DNA from: Neisseria perflava
GTDB lineage: Bacteria; Pseudomonadota; Gammaproteobacteria; Burkholderiales; Neisseriaceae
Direction: 5' to 3'
Length of the DNA stretch: 19,171 nt
Assembly: GCF_024170405.1 (NCBI RefSeq)
Contig: NZ_JALJYC010000035.1
Span: 1 to 19,171, forward strand
In this document: positions 1 to 6,241 of the stretch, piece by piece
Layout of the letters: each line of letters starts with the position of its first letter
Numbering within the stretch: the first letter of the stretch is position 1
Translations under genes and position numbers: made by a program
Notes under the pieces: generated by a model
Databases searched by the model: none
Seen by the model: the letters and a program-made list of their open reading frames with translations, nothing else
Told to the model about the DNA's origin: nothing

Positions 1-90
1 GCGTTTTAACAACAGTGAAATAAAATCTCAAATTTCTATTTTGAAACAGTTAGTAAAAGGTAATTTGCTCTAATTATCTAGTACAGCCCC
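1..90 (-). mobile_element. End of an IS1016-like insertion sequence (partial, runs off the window)
   Basis: Bases 2-90 are the exact reverse complement of 19083-19171 (89 of 89 bases). Read leftward from position 90 the sequence starts GGGGCTGTACTAGAT, which matches my recollection of the terminal repeat of IS1016-like elements (IS1595 family) common in Neisseria. Identity stops sharply at 90/91, which marks the element boundary. The block is AT-rich, unlike the adjoining gene. Only the non-coding tip of the element is inside the window, so no transposase can be read. The family name rests on memory of the terminal repeat; the repeat itself is certain. Confidence 0.6.
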
Positions 91-122
91 TAAATCTATT
101 CCGCGACCGATAAGGAGAAAAA

Positions 123-854
123 ATGAGTTTGAACAATAAATTACCCACACCTAACCTGCCTGACGAAACCCGCCGCGACATTCAGGCGCGGGAGTCGTAT
201 CATGTGTTGAAGATTATTTCCGAATTTGTCGAAGCTGGGGAGGAGCTGCGCGCCATCCAACCGGCGGTCAGCATTTACGGCAGCGCCCGCATTGCGCCTG
301 AGCAGCCGTATTACGCCCTGACCGAACGCCTGTCGCGCAAACTGTCGGATGCCGGTTTTTCCGTGATTTCCGGCGGTGGGTCGGGTATTATGGAAGCGGC
401 CAATAAAGGCGCTTTTGCCGGCGCGAGTCCGGCGGTGGGGCTGAATATTGTGCTGCCGCACGAGCAGCAAGCCAATCCGTATCAGGATTTGTCGGTGAAA
501 TTCCAGCATTTTTTCCCGCGCAAAGTGATGTTTATGAAACATGCCGTGGCCTATGTGGTCATGCCGGGCGGTTTTGGTACGTTGGACGAATTGTTTGAAA
601 GCCTGACACTGGTGCAAACGGGCAAAACCCCCAACCGGCCGATTATTTTGGTGGGTTCGGCATTTTGGGCGGGGCTGCTCGATTGGGTGCGCGAGCAATT
701 ATTGGGTAACGGCCTGATTGCCGCCAAAGACTTGGATTTGATTCAGGTAATTGATGACGAAGACGACATCATCGCCCATATTTTCGCCCATTACGAAAAC
801 CGTTTGGAAGATTTGACCGATAGCGGCAATGACGCTTGGCTGCTGGGTTTGTAA
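123..854 (+). CDS. LOG family protein (Rossmann-fold nucleoside 5'-monophosphate phosphoribohydrolase-like)
   Basis: The 243-residue product belongs to the LOG (Lonely guy) / TIGR00730 family. Plant and some bacterial members hydrolyse cytokinin riboside 5'-monophosphates to free base plus ribose 5-phosphate; PpnN-type relatives cleave purine and pyrimidine nucleotides. Visible signatures are the glycine-rich SGGGSGIMEAANKGA (about residues 83-97), the FPRK stretch (131-134) with the conserved Arg, and PGGFGTLDE (148-156) with the catalytic Glu. There is no signal peptide or membrane segment, so it should be cytosolic. The start is set by AGGAG at 113-117, five bases before the ATG. The gene is monocistronic: an insertion-sequence end lies 32 bases upstream and a terminator follows. 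The native promoter has probably been displaced by the insertion. The substrate cannot be told from the sequence. Confidence 0.9.
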   Translation: MSLNNKLPTPNLPDETRRDIQARESYHVLKIISEFVEAGEELRAIQPAVSIYGSARIAPEQPYYALTERLSRKLSDAGFSVISGGGSGIMEAANKGAFAGASPAVGLNIVLPHEQQANPYQDLSVKFQHFFPRKVMFMKHAVAYVVMPGGFGTLDELFESLTLVQTGKTPNRPIILVGSAFWAGLLDWVREQLLGNGLIAAKDLDLIQVIDDEDDIIAHIFAHYENRLEDLTDSGNDAWLLGL

Positions 855-869
855 CGGAAAACCGGAATG

Positions 870-926
870 AGGCCGTCTGAAAATCTTACCGGCAATATCG
901 CGGTAAGCCTGTTCAGACGGCCTTTT
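870..926 (+). terminator. Rho-independent terminator made from an inverted pair of DNA uptake sequences
   Basis: AGGCCGTCTGAA (870-881) pairs with TTCAGACGGCCT (912-923) and is followed by a run of five T (922-926). A second nested stem, CTTACCG (885-891) with CGGTAAG (901-907), extends the structure inside the loop. It ends the LOG gene and separates it from the nuo promoter. Each arm is also a 12-base AG-type neisserial uptake sequence, so the element serves termination and DNA uptake together, a usual neisserial arrangement. Confidence 0.9.
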
Positions 927-984
927 TGCCTGTTTTGCAAATAAAAAGGCATACCCTATTTCAATAACAAATAAGAATATAAAC

Positions 985-1003
985 AAGAATCGTTATCATA
1001 AAC
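985..1003 (-). promoter_or_regulatory. Possible Fur-binding site upstream of nuoA
   Basis: Read on the minus strand, the core ATGATAACGATT (plus strand 988-999) matches 10 of 12 central bases of the classical Fur box, and about 13 of 19 over the full 19-mer by hand alignment. It lies roughly 80-100 bases upstream of the transcription start proposed for nuoA. Fur is reported, from memory, to activate the nuo operon of N. meningitidis from an upstream operator, which fits this distance. The region is AT-rich, so a chance match is possible. Confidence 0.4.
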
Positions 1004-1050
1004 ATATTGAATTTATTGGACTTTTTTTGTGAAATTGCCAGAATATTGCT

Positions 1051-1078
1051 TTAACTAAAGTCAGAAAACCGCTAGAAT
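1051..1078 (+). promoter_or_regulatory. Candidate sigma-70 promoter of the nuo operon
   Basis: The best promoter-like pair between the upstream terminator and nuoA is TTAACT (1051-1056, four of six matches to TTGACA) and TAGAAT (1073-1078, five of six matches to TATAAT), spaced by 16 bases. A start near 1085 would give a leader of about 45 bases. An alternative pair, TTGGAC (1016-1021) with GAATAT (1041-1046), has a poor 19-base spacer. The whole 927-1128 stretch is AT-rich and has no coding potential that I can support. Confidence 0.35.
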
Positions 1079-1128
1079 CTCAAAATATTTTACCGATATT
1101 TGATTTATATTAACACGCAGGTGCAACG

Positions 1129-1485
1129 ATGTTGGCCAGTTACTTTCCCGTCCTTGTCTTTATCCTCATCGGCCTGATTGCCGGTGTCGCCTTTATTTTG
1201 CTCGGCTCTATCTTAGGGCCGAAGCACCACTACGCCGAAAAAGACACGCCTTTCGAGTGCGGTTTCGAAGCCTTTGAAAACGCGCGCATGAAGTTTGACG
1301 TGCGCTATTATCTGGTGGCGATTCTCTTCATCCTGTTTGATTTGGAAGTGGCGTTTATGTTTCCGTGGGCGGTGGTCTTTAAGGATTTGGGCGCATACGG
1401 ATTCTGGTCGATGCTGGTGTTTATCGTGGTGTTGACCGTCGGTTTTGTTTACGAATGGAAAAAAGGTGCGCTGGAATGGGAATAG
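1129..1485 (+). CDS. nuoA: NADH-quinone oxidoreductase subunit A (NuoA)
   Basis: NuoA is a small membrane-arm subunit of complex I that, with NuoH, NuoJ and NuoK, seats the peripheral arm near the quinone entrance. The 118-residue product has three hydrophobic helices (about residues 6-28, 62-82 and 90-109), PFECG (41-45) in the flexible loop, and DLEVAFMFPW (71-80) with the conserved acidic residues D71 and E73. The length is normal for the family. AGGTG at 1119-1123 precedes the ATG. It is the first gene of the nuo operon, preceded by about 200 bases of AT-rich control region. Its last codons overlap the start of nuoB by 10 bases, which suggests coupled translation. Confidence 0.97.
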   Translation: MLASYFPVLVFILIGLIAGVAFILLGSILGPKHHYAEKDTPFECGFEAFENARMKFDVRYYLVAILFILFDLEVAFMFPWAVVFKDLGAYGFWSMLVFIVVLTVGFVYEWKKGALEWE

Positions 1486-1955
1486 AAGGCGTTTTGAAAA
1501 AAGGTTTTGTCACCGTCAGCGCGGATACGGTGCTCAACTATATGCGTACCGGCTCGCTGTGGCCGGTCACTTTCGGTCTGGCCTGCTGCGCGGTGGAAAT
1601 GATGCACGCGGGTATGGCGCGTTACGACCTTGACCGTTTCGGGATTATTTTCCGCCCCTCGCCGCGCCAGTCCGACCTGATGATTGTGGCCGGTACCCTG
1701 ACCAACAAAATGGCGCCCGCCCTGCGCCGCGTGTACGACCAAATGGCTGAACCGCGCTGGGTGGTGTCCATGGGTTCGTGCGCCAACGGCGGCGGCTATT
1801 ACCATTATTCTTATTCGGTGGTGCGCGGTACCGACCGTGTGGTACCGGTTGACGTATATGTCCCCGGCTGTCCGCCGACCGCCGAAGCCCTGATTTACGG
1901 CCTGATTCAGCTCCAGCAGAAAATCAAGCGCACATCCACCATCGCGCGCGACTAG
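1476..1955 (+). CDS. nuoB: NADH-quinone oxidoreductase subunit B (NuoB, cluster N2 subunit)
   Basis: NuoB carries the terminal 4Fe-4S cluster N2, which passes electrons to quinone at the interface with NuoD. From the chosen start the product is 159 residues. The N2 ligands are visible as the tandem pair C37-C38 in GLACCAVE, C102 in MGSCANGG and C132 in PGCPPT. I chose ATG at 1476 (MGIEGVLKKG), the usual neisserial N-terminus, over an in-frame ATG at 1455 that lies deeper inside nuoA. An AAAGGTG ribosome site stands about nine bases before 1476. The start overlaps the end of nuoA. The protein is soluble and belongs to the connecting module with NuoC, NuoD and NuoI. Confidence 0.96.
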   Translation: MGIEGVLKKGFVTVSADTVLNYMRTGSLWPVTFGLACCAVEMMHAGMARYDLDRFGIIFRPSPRQSDLMIVAGTLTNKMAPALRRVYDQMAEPRWVVSMGSCANGGGYYHYSYSVVRGTDRVVPVDVYVPGCPPTAEALIYGLIQLQQKIKRTSTIARD

Positions 1956-1964
1956 GAGAATACG

Positions 1965-2555
1965 ATGGCAGACGTAAAAAAACTCTATGATACCGTCGGC
2001 AGCATTTTGGGCAGCCTGGCGTCAAAAATCATCAATCGCTTGGGCGAAATTACCGTTGAATGTAGCGCGGCGGATTACCGCCAGGTCATGCAAACCCTGC
2101 GCGACCACGATTTGTTGCATTTCGAGCTTTTGGTGGACTTGTGCGGTGTGGACTATTCCGCCTACAAAAACGAGCCGTGGCAGGGCAAACGCTTTGCCGT
2201 GGTCAGCCAGCTTTTATCGGTAAAAAACAACCAGCGTATCCGCGTACGTGTGTGGGCGGATGACGATGATTTCCCGATGGTGGCTTCTGTGGTCGATCTA
2301 TACAACAGCGCCGACTGGTACGAGCGCGAAGCCTTCGATATGTACGGCATTCTGTTTGACGGCCATCCCGACCTGCGCCGCATTCTGACCGACTACGGCT
2401 TTATCGGCCATCCGTTCCGCAAAGATTTTCCCGTTTCCGGCCATGTCGAAATGCGTTACGACGAAACCGAAAAACGCGTTATTTACCAACCTGTAACCAT
2501 CGAACCGCGCGAGATTACCCCGCGTATCGTGCGCGAGGAGAACTACGGTGGCTAA
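1965..2555 (+). CDS. nuoC: NADH-quinone oxidoreductase subunit C (NuoC, 30 kDa subunit)
   Basis: NuoC is a cluster-free structural subunit of the peripheral arm that packs against NuoD. The 196-residue product has the family signature at about residues 120-142: EREAFDMYGI followed by GHPDLRRI, then PFRKDFP at 150-156. NuoC and NuoD are separate genes here, not fused as in Escherichia coli. AGGAG nine bases after the nuoB stop sets the ATG. The last eight bases (2548-2555) overlap the GTG start of nuoD. Nothing unusual is seen in its length or composition. Confidence 0.97.
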   Translation: MADVKKLYDTVGSILGSLASKIINRLGEITVECSAADYRQVMQTLRDHDLLHFELLVDLCGVDYSAYKNEPWQGKRFAVVSQLLSVKNNQRIRVRVWADDDDFPMVASVVDLYNSADWYEREAFDMYGILFDGHPDLRRILTDYGFIGHPFRKDFPVSGHVEMRYDETEKRVIYQPVTIEPREITPRIVREENYGG

Positions 2556-3810
2556 TACCCAAAAATTACGAAATTACACCATCAACTTCGGCCCGCAGCA
2601 TCCGGCGGCGCACGGCGTATTGCGCATGATTCTGGAGTTGGAGGGCGAGACCATCGTCCGCGCCGACCCGCATATCGGCCTCCTGCACCGTGGTACGGAA
2701 AAGCTGGCCGAAACCAAAACCTATATCCAAGCGCTGCCGTATATGGATCGCTTGGACTATGTGTCTATGATGGTAAATGAGCAGGCCTACTGCTTGGCAG
2801 TGGAAAAGCTGGCCGGTATCGAAGTGCCGATTCGCGCCCAATACATCCGCGTGATGTTTGCCGAAGTGACCCGTATTCTGAATCACCTGATGGGCGTCGG
2901 TTCGCACGCGCTCGACATCGGCGCGATGACCGCGATTCTGTATGCCTTCCGCGACCGCGAAGAGCTGATGGATTTATACGAAGCTGTATCCGGCGCACGT
3001 ATGCATGCGGCGTATTTCCGTCCGGGCGGCGTGTACCGCGATTTGCCCGACTTTATGCCCAAATACGAAAGCAGCAAGTTCCGTAACGCCAAAGTGTTGA
3101 AGCAGCTCAACGAAGCGCGCGAAGGCACTATGCTCGACTTTATCGACGCCTTCTGCGAGCGTTTCCCGAAAAACATCGATACCTTAGAAACCCTGTTGAC
3201 CGACAACCGCATTTGGAAACAGCGTACCGTCGGTATCGGTGTGGTGTCGCCTGAGCGAGCCATGCAAAAAGGCTTTACCGGCGTGATGTTGCGCGGTTCC
3301 GGCATTGAATGGGACGTGCGTAAAACCCAGCCGTATGAAGTCTATGACAAAATGGATTTCGATATCCCGGTTGGCGTGAATGGCGATTGCTACGACCGCT
3401 ACCTGTGCCGCATGGCCGAGCTGCGCCAATCCGTGCGCATTATCAAACAATGCGCCGATTGGCTGCGCGTCAATCCCGGCCCGGTGATTACCGAAAACCA
3501 CAAATTCGCCCCGCCCAAACGCGAAAACATGAAACAGGGCATGGAAGATTTGATTCACCATTTCAAACTGTTTACCGAAGGCATGCACGTACCCGAGGGC
3601 GAAACCTATACCGCTGTCGAACACCCGAAAGGCGAGTTCGGCGTTTACATCATTTCAGACGGCGCCAACAAACCCTACCGCCTGAAAATCCGCGCACCGG
3701 GCTTCGCCCACCTGCAAGGCATGGACGAAATGGCCAAAGGCCACATGCTGGCCGACGTCGTGGCCATCATCGGTACGCAAGACATCGTATTCGGGGAGGT
3801 TGACCGTTAA
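2548..3810 (+). CDS. nuoD: NADH-quinone oxidoreductase subunit D (NuoD, 49 kDa quinone-site subunit)
   Basis: NuoD forms most of the quinone-binding pocket next to cluster N2 of NuoB. The 420-residue product shows GPQHPAAHGVLR (15-26), with H22 as the likely quinone-pocket histidine, LHRGTEK (46-52), and YMDRLDY (65-71), where Y65 is the likely counterpart of the quinone-binding tyrosine. RAPGFAHLQGM stands near the C-terminus. It shares ancestry with the large subunit of NiFe hydrogenases but lacks the metal-binding cysteines. The start is GTG, supported by GAGGAG at 2535-2540 with seven bases of spacing. It overlaps nuoC by eight bases. Its TAA shares one base with the ATG of nuoE (TAATG), a translational coupling arrangement. 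Confidence 0.97.
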   Translation: MANTQKLRNYTINFGPQHPAAHGVLRMILELEGETIVRADPHIGLLHRGTEKLAETKTYIQALPYMDRLDYVSMMVNEQAYCLAVEKLAGIEVPIRAQYIRVMFAEVTRILNHLMGVGSHALDIGAMTAILYAFRDREELMDLYEAVSGARMHAAYFRPGGVYRDLPDFMPKYESSKFRNAKVLKQLNEAREGTMLDFIDAFCERFPKNIDTLETLLTDNRIWKQRTVGIGVVSPERAMQKGFTGVMLRGSGIEWDVRKTQPYEVYDKMDFDIPVGVNGDCYDRYLCRMAELRQSVRIIKQCADWLRVNPGPVITENHKFAPPKRENMKQGMEDLIHHFKLFTEGMHVPEGETYTAVEHPKGEFGVYIISDGANKPYRLKIRAPGFAHLQGMDEMAKGHMLADVVAIIGTQDIVFGEVDR

Positions 3811-4283
3811 TGTTATCCGCTGAATCACTGCAACAAATCGACAACGAGCTGGCCAAATATCCGGCCGACCAGCGCCGCTCCGCCATTATGAGTGCACTGC
3901 GTATCGCCCAAGTGGAAAAAGGCTGGCTTTCCAGCGAAACCATCGCCTTTGTCGCCGACTACGTCGGCATTCCGGCTGCGCAAGCCTATGAAGTGGCGAC
4001 GTTTTACAATATGTACAACCTCGAGCCGGTGGGCAAATACAAGCTGACCGTCTGCACCAACCTGCCCTGCGCCCTGCGCGGCGGCGTGAATGCGGGCGAA
4101 TACCTGAAGCAGAAACTCGGTATCGGCTATGGCGAAACCACCGCCGACGGCAAATTTACCCTGATTGAGGGCGAATGCATGGGTGCCTGCGGCGACGCGC
4201 CGGTAATGTTGGTCAACAACCACAAAATGTGCAGCTTTATGACCGAAGACGCGATTGAGAAAAAATTGGCGGAGTTGAACTGA
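3810..4283 (+). CDS. nuoE: NADH-quinone oxidoreductase subunit E (NuoE, 24 kDa, 2Fe-2S cluster N1a)
   Basis: NuoE is part of the NADH dehydrogenase module with NuoF and NuoG and carries the off-path 2Fe-2S cluster N1a. The 157-residue product has a helical N-terminal domain and a thioredoxin-like C-terminal domain. The four ligands are C82 and C87 (VCTNLPCALRGG) and C123 and C127 (ECMGACGDAP). A GGGGAGG site (3793-3799) lies inside the end of nuoD, ten bases before the ATG. Both ends touch neighbours by a single base: TAATG with nuoD and TGATG with nuoF. Confidence 0.97.
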   Translation: MLSAESLQQIDNELAKYPADQRRSAIMSALRIAQVEKGWLSSETIAFVADYVGIPAAQAYEVATFYNMYNLEPVGKYKLTVCTNLPCALRGGVNAGEYLKQKLGIGYGETTADGKFTLIEGECMGACGDAPVMLVNNHKMCSFMTEDAIEKKLAELN

Positions 4284-5578
4284 TGGCGATTTATCAAAGC
4301 GGTGTCATCTTCAACCAAGTGGACACCACCCAACCCGACTGCTGGACGCTCGCCGCTTACGAAAAGCGCGGCGGCTATCAGGCATTGCGCAAAATTTTGG
4401 CCGGCGGCATGAGCCAGACCGACGTGATTGAAGAGCTGAAAACCTCCAGTCTGCGCGGTCGCGGCGGTGCGGGTTTCCCCACCGGTTTGAAATGGAGCTT
4501 TATGCCGCGCTCCTTCCCCGGCGATAAATATGTCGTCTGCAATACCGATGAGGGCGAACCGGGTACGTTTAAAGACCGCGACATCATCATGTTCAATCCG
4601 CATGCGCTGATTGAAGGCATGATTATCGCCGGTTTCGCCATGGGCGCGGGTGCGGGCTACAACTACATCCACGGCGAGATTTTTGAAGGCTACCTGCGCT
4701 TTGAAGCCGCGCTGGAAGAGGCGCGCAAAGCCGGTTATCTGGGCGGCAATATTTTAGACAGCGGTTTTTCATTCGAGCTGTTTGCCCACCACGGCTATGG
4801 CGCGTATATCTGCGGCGAAGAAACCGCCCTGCTGGAATCGCTGGAAGGCAAAAAAGGCCAGCCGCGTTTCAAGCCGCCGTTCCCTGCCTCTTTCGGCTTG
4901 TACGGCAAGCCGACCACTATCAACAATACCGAAACCTTTTCTTCCGTGCCGTTTATTATCCGCGACAGCGGCAAAGCCTTTGCCGAGCGCGGTATTGAAA
5001 ACGCCGGCGGTACCAAATTGTTCTGCATTTCCGGCCACGTCGAGCGACCGGGCAACTACGAAATTCCGCTGGGCACGCCGTTTGCCGAATTATTGGAAAT
5101 GGCCGGCGGCATGCGCGGCGGTAAAAAGCTGAAAGCCGTGATTCCGGGCGGTTCGTCCGCGCCGGTGTTGCCTGCCGACATCATGATGTCCTGCAATATG
5201 GATTTCGACTCGCTGTCTAAAGCCGGTTCTATGCTGGGTTCGGGCGCGGTCATTGTGATGGATGAAGATGTATGTATGGTTAAAGCCTTGGAACGCTTGA
5301 GTTATTTCTATTACGAAGAATCCTGCGGCCAATGTACGCCTTGCCGCGAAGGTACCGGCTGGCTTTACCGCATTGTGCACCGTATCGCCGAAGGCAAAGG
5401 CCGCATGGAAGACTTGGAATTGTTGGATTCCATCGGCAACCAAATGGCCGGCCGCACCATCTGCGCCTTGGCCGACGCCGCCGTCTTCCCCGTGCGCAGC
5501 TTTACCAAACACTTCCGCGACGAGTTTGTGCATTACATCGAACACGGTGAGCCGAAAAAAGCGCATAAGTGGTGTTGA
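4283..5578 (+). CDS. nuoF: NADH-quinone oxidoreductase subunit F (NuoF, 51 kDa, NADH/FMN subunit)
   Basis: NuoF binds NADH and FMN and passes electrons to its 4Fe-4S cluster N3. The 431-residue product has the FMN/NADH glycine-rich GRGGAGFPTG (59-68), CNTDEGEPGTFKDR (86-99) and YGAYICGEETALLES (172-186). The N3 ligands are C348, C351 and C354 (CGQCTPC) and C394 (TICALADAA). The length is typical. It begins on the TGATG overlap with nuoE. It is the last of six tightly packed genes: the following 78 bases hold an inverted pair of uptake sequences before a non-Nuo gene, so transcript levels could step down here. Confidence 0.98.
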   Translation: MAIYQSGVIFNQVDTTQPDCWTLAAYEKRGGYQALRKILAGGMSQTDVIEELKTSSLRGRGGAGFPTGLKWSFMPRSFPGDKYVVCNTDEGEPGTFKDRDIIMFNPHALIEGMIIAGFAMGAGAGYNYIHGEIFEGYLRFEAALEEARKAGYLGGNILDSGFSFELFAHHGYGAYICGEETALLESLEGKKGQPRFKPPFPASFGLYGKPTTINNTETFSSVPFIIRDSGKAFAERGIENAGGTKLFCISGHVERPGNYEIPLGTPFAELLEMAGGMRGGKKLKAVIPGGSSAPVLPADIMMSCNMDFDSLSKAGSMLGSGAVIVMDEDVCMVKALERLSYFYYEESCGQCTPCREGTGWLYRIVHRIAEGKGRMEDLELLDSIGNQMAGRTICALADAAVFPVRSFTKHFRDEFVHYIEHGEPKKAHKWC

Positions 5579-5603
5579 TAAACGTGTATTTTGCACATTA
5601 ATA

Positions 5604-5639
5604 ATGCCGTCTGAAAAATCAGACGTTTTCAGACGGCAT
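5604..5639 (+). repeat. Inverted pair of AT-type DNA uptake sequences between nuoF and the ACT-domain gene
   Basis: ATGCCGTCTGAAAA (5604-5617) pairs perfectly with TTTTCAGACGGCAT (5626-5639) around an eight-base loop. No T-run follows, so it is not a classical rho-independent terminator. It may still slow or attenuate transcription, or protect the nuoA-F message 3' end. It is the only intergenic uptake pair in the window using the AT rather than AG extension. Confidence 0.85.
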
Positions 5640-5656
5640 CGTAAACAGAGAGACGC

Positions 5657-6076
5657 ATGACCAGTTCTATCCGCGATTTGGATATTCTGCTCAGTACCAT
5701 GCAGCCCGAGCTGCGCGACGGCGTTTATTGCTTTGCCACTTTAACGCATGACCGTATGAGTCAAATCAGCGCCGCCGATATTTTGGCTTCCATTCGGGAA
5801 GACGAAGGCTTGTCGGTGGTGGTGCACGAAGAAACCGCGTTGCAATACGGCCTGCCTGCAGATTTTCGTGCCGCTTGGATTACCCTGACGGTACATTCCG
5901 ACCTCGCCGCCGTGGGCTTGACCGCCGCTTTTGCGACTGCATTGGGGCAGGCAGGTATCAGTTGCAATGTCGTCGCGGGCAACTGCCACGACCATATTTT
6001 TGTACCGCATAAACAGGCGCAGCAGGCCATGACCGTGTTGCGCGAAGTGCAGCAGAATGCGGCAAAGGCCGTCTGA
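5657..6076 (+). CDS. ACT domain-containing protein (DUF2241/ACT_3-like), inserted in the nuo operon
   Basis: The 139-residue soluble protein resembles the small two-part ACT proteins of the DUF2241/ACT_3 family. The N-terminal half carries LRDGVYCFATL (about 19-29). The second half has AAWITLTVHSDLAAVGL (72-88) and AGISCNVVAGNCHDHIFVP (98-116), the family hallmark. ACT folds usually bind small ligands such as amino acids, but no ligand or partner is known here. A GAGAG-type ribosome site precedes the ATG. The C-terminal codons and stop (GCC GTC TGA, 6068-6076) lie inside an uptake sequence, so the tail has been shaped by it. Base composition matches the nuo genes, so it is not a recent arrival like the insert before nuoI. 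It has no known role in complex I. Confidence 0.8.
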   Translation: MTSSIRDLDILLSTMQPELRDGVYCFATLTHDRMSQISAADILASIREDEGLSVVVHEETALQYGLPADFRAAWITLTVHSDLAAVGLTAAFATALGQAGISCNVVAGNCHDHIFVPHKQAQQAMTVLREVQQNAAKAV

Positions 6077-6195
6077 AAAAGATATTCGTAGCGGAGTGTC
6101 ATAGGTTGGGTTGTAAACCCAACAAAATGGCCGACGTTGGGTTGGCAACCCAAGCTACAAAATTACGGCGGTTTGAAACCTTTTTCAGACGGCCT
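6066..6195. repeat. Widely spaced inverted uptake sequences enclosing a repeat unit upstream of nuoG
   Basis: AGGCCGTCTGAAAAAG (6066-6081) is the exact inverse of CTTTTTCAGACGGCCT (6180-6195). The pair is separated by 98 bases that hold the palindromic unit at 6088-6158. The left arm overlaps the stop codon of the ACT-domain gene. There is no T-run after the right arm, so it need not stop transcription into nuoG. The remaining 46 bases to nuoG hold only a weak AGGA ribosome site near 6230. Confidence 0.8.
6088..6158. repeat. Small palindromic intergenic repeat unit with two GTTGGGTT hairpins
   Basis: GTTGGGTT (6105-6112) pairs with AACCCAAC (6116-6123) around a three-base loop. A second near-copy pairs TTGGGTT (6137-6143) with AACCCAA (6147-6153), also with a three-base loop. 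GTAGC (6088-6092) and GCTAC (6154-6158) close the unit as an outer inverted repeat. The two hairpins look like duplicates of one motif. Short mobile-looking repeats with this GTTGGGTT...AACCCAA pattern are scattered in neisserial intergenic regions, to my recollection; I cannot confirm the copy number here. Confidence 0.6.
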
Positions 6196-6241
6196 CCCAA
6201 AAATCATTCAAAACACCTATCGTAACTAGGAACGAATCACC

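Noticed and set aside
41..77. Outward promoter in the left insertion-sequence end (TTGAAA at 41-46)
   Set aside because: No acceptable -10 box at 16-18 bases; only three of six matches at best.
1100..1113. FNR-like site TTGAT-N4-ATTAA as an annotated feature
   Set aside because: One mismatch in a very AT-rich leader, and located downstream of the proposed start of transcription. Kept only as a note in the findings.
1455..1475. Upstream ATG extending nuoB by seven residues
   Set aside because: The extension lies in nuoA coding sequence and does not match the usual MGIEGVLKKG N-terminus; the ribosome site fits ATG 1476 better.
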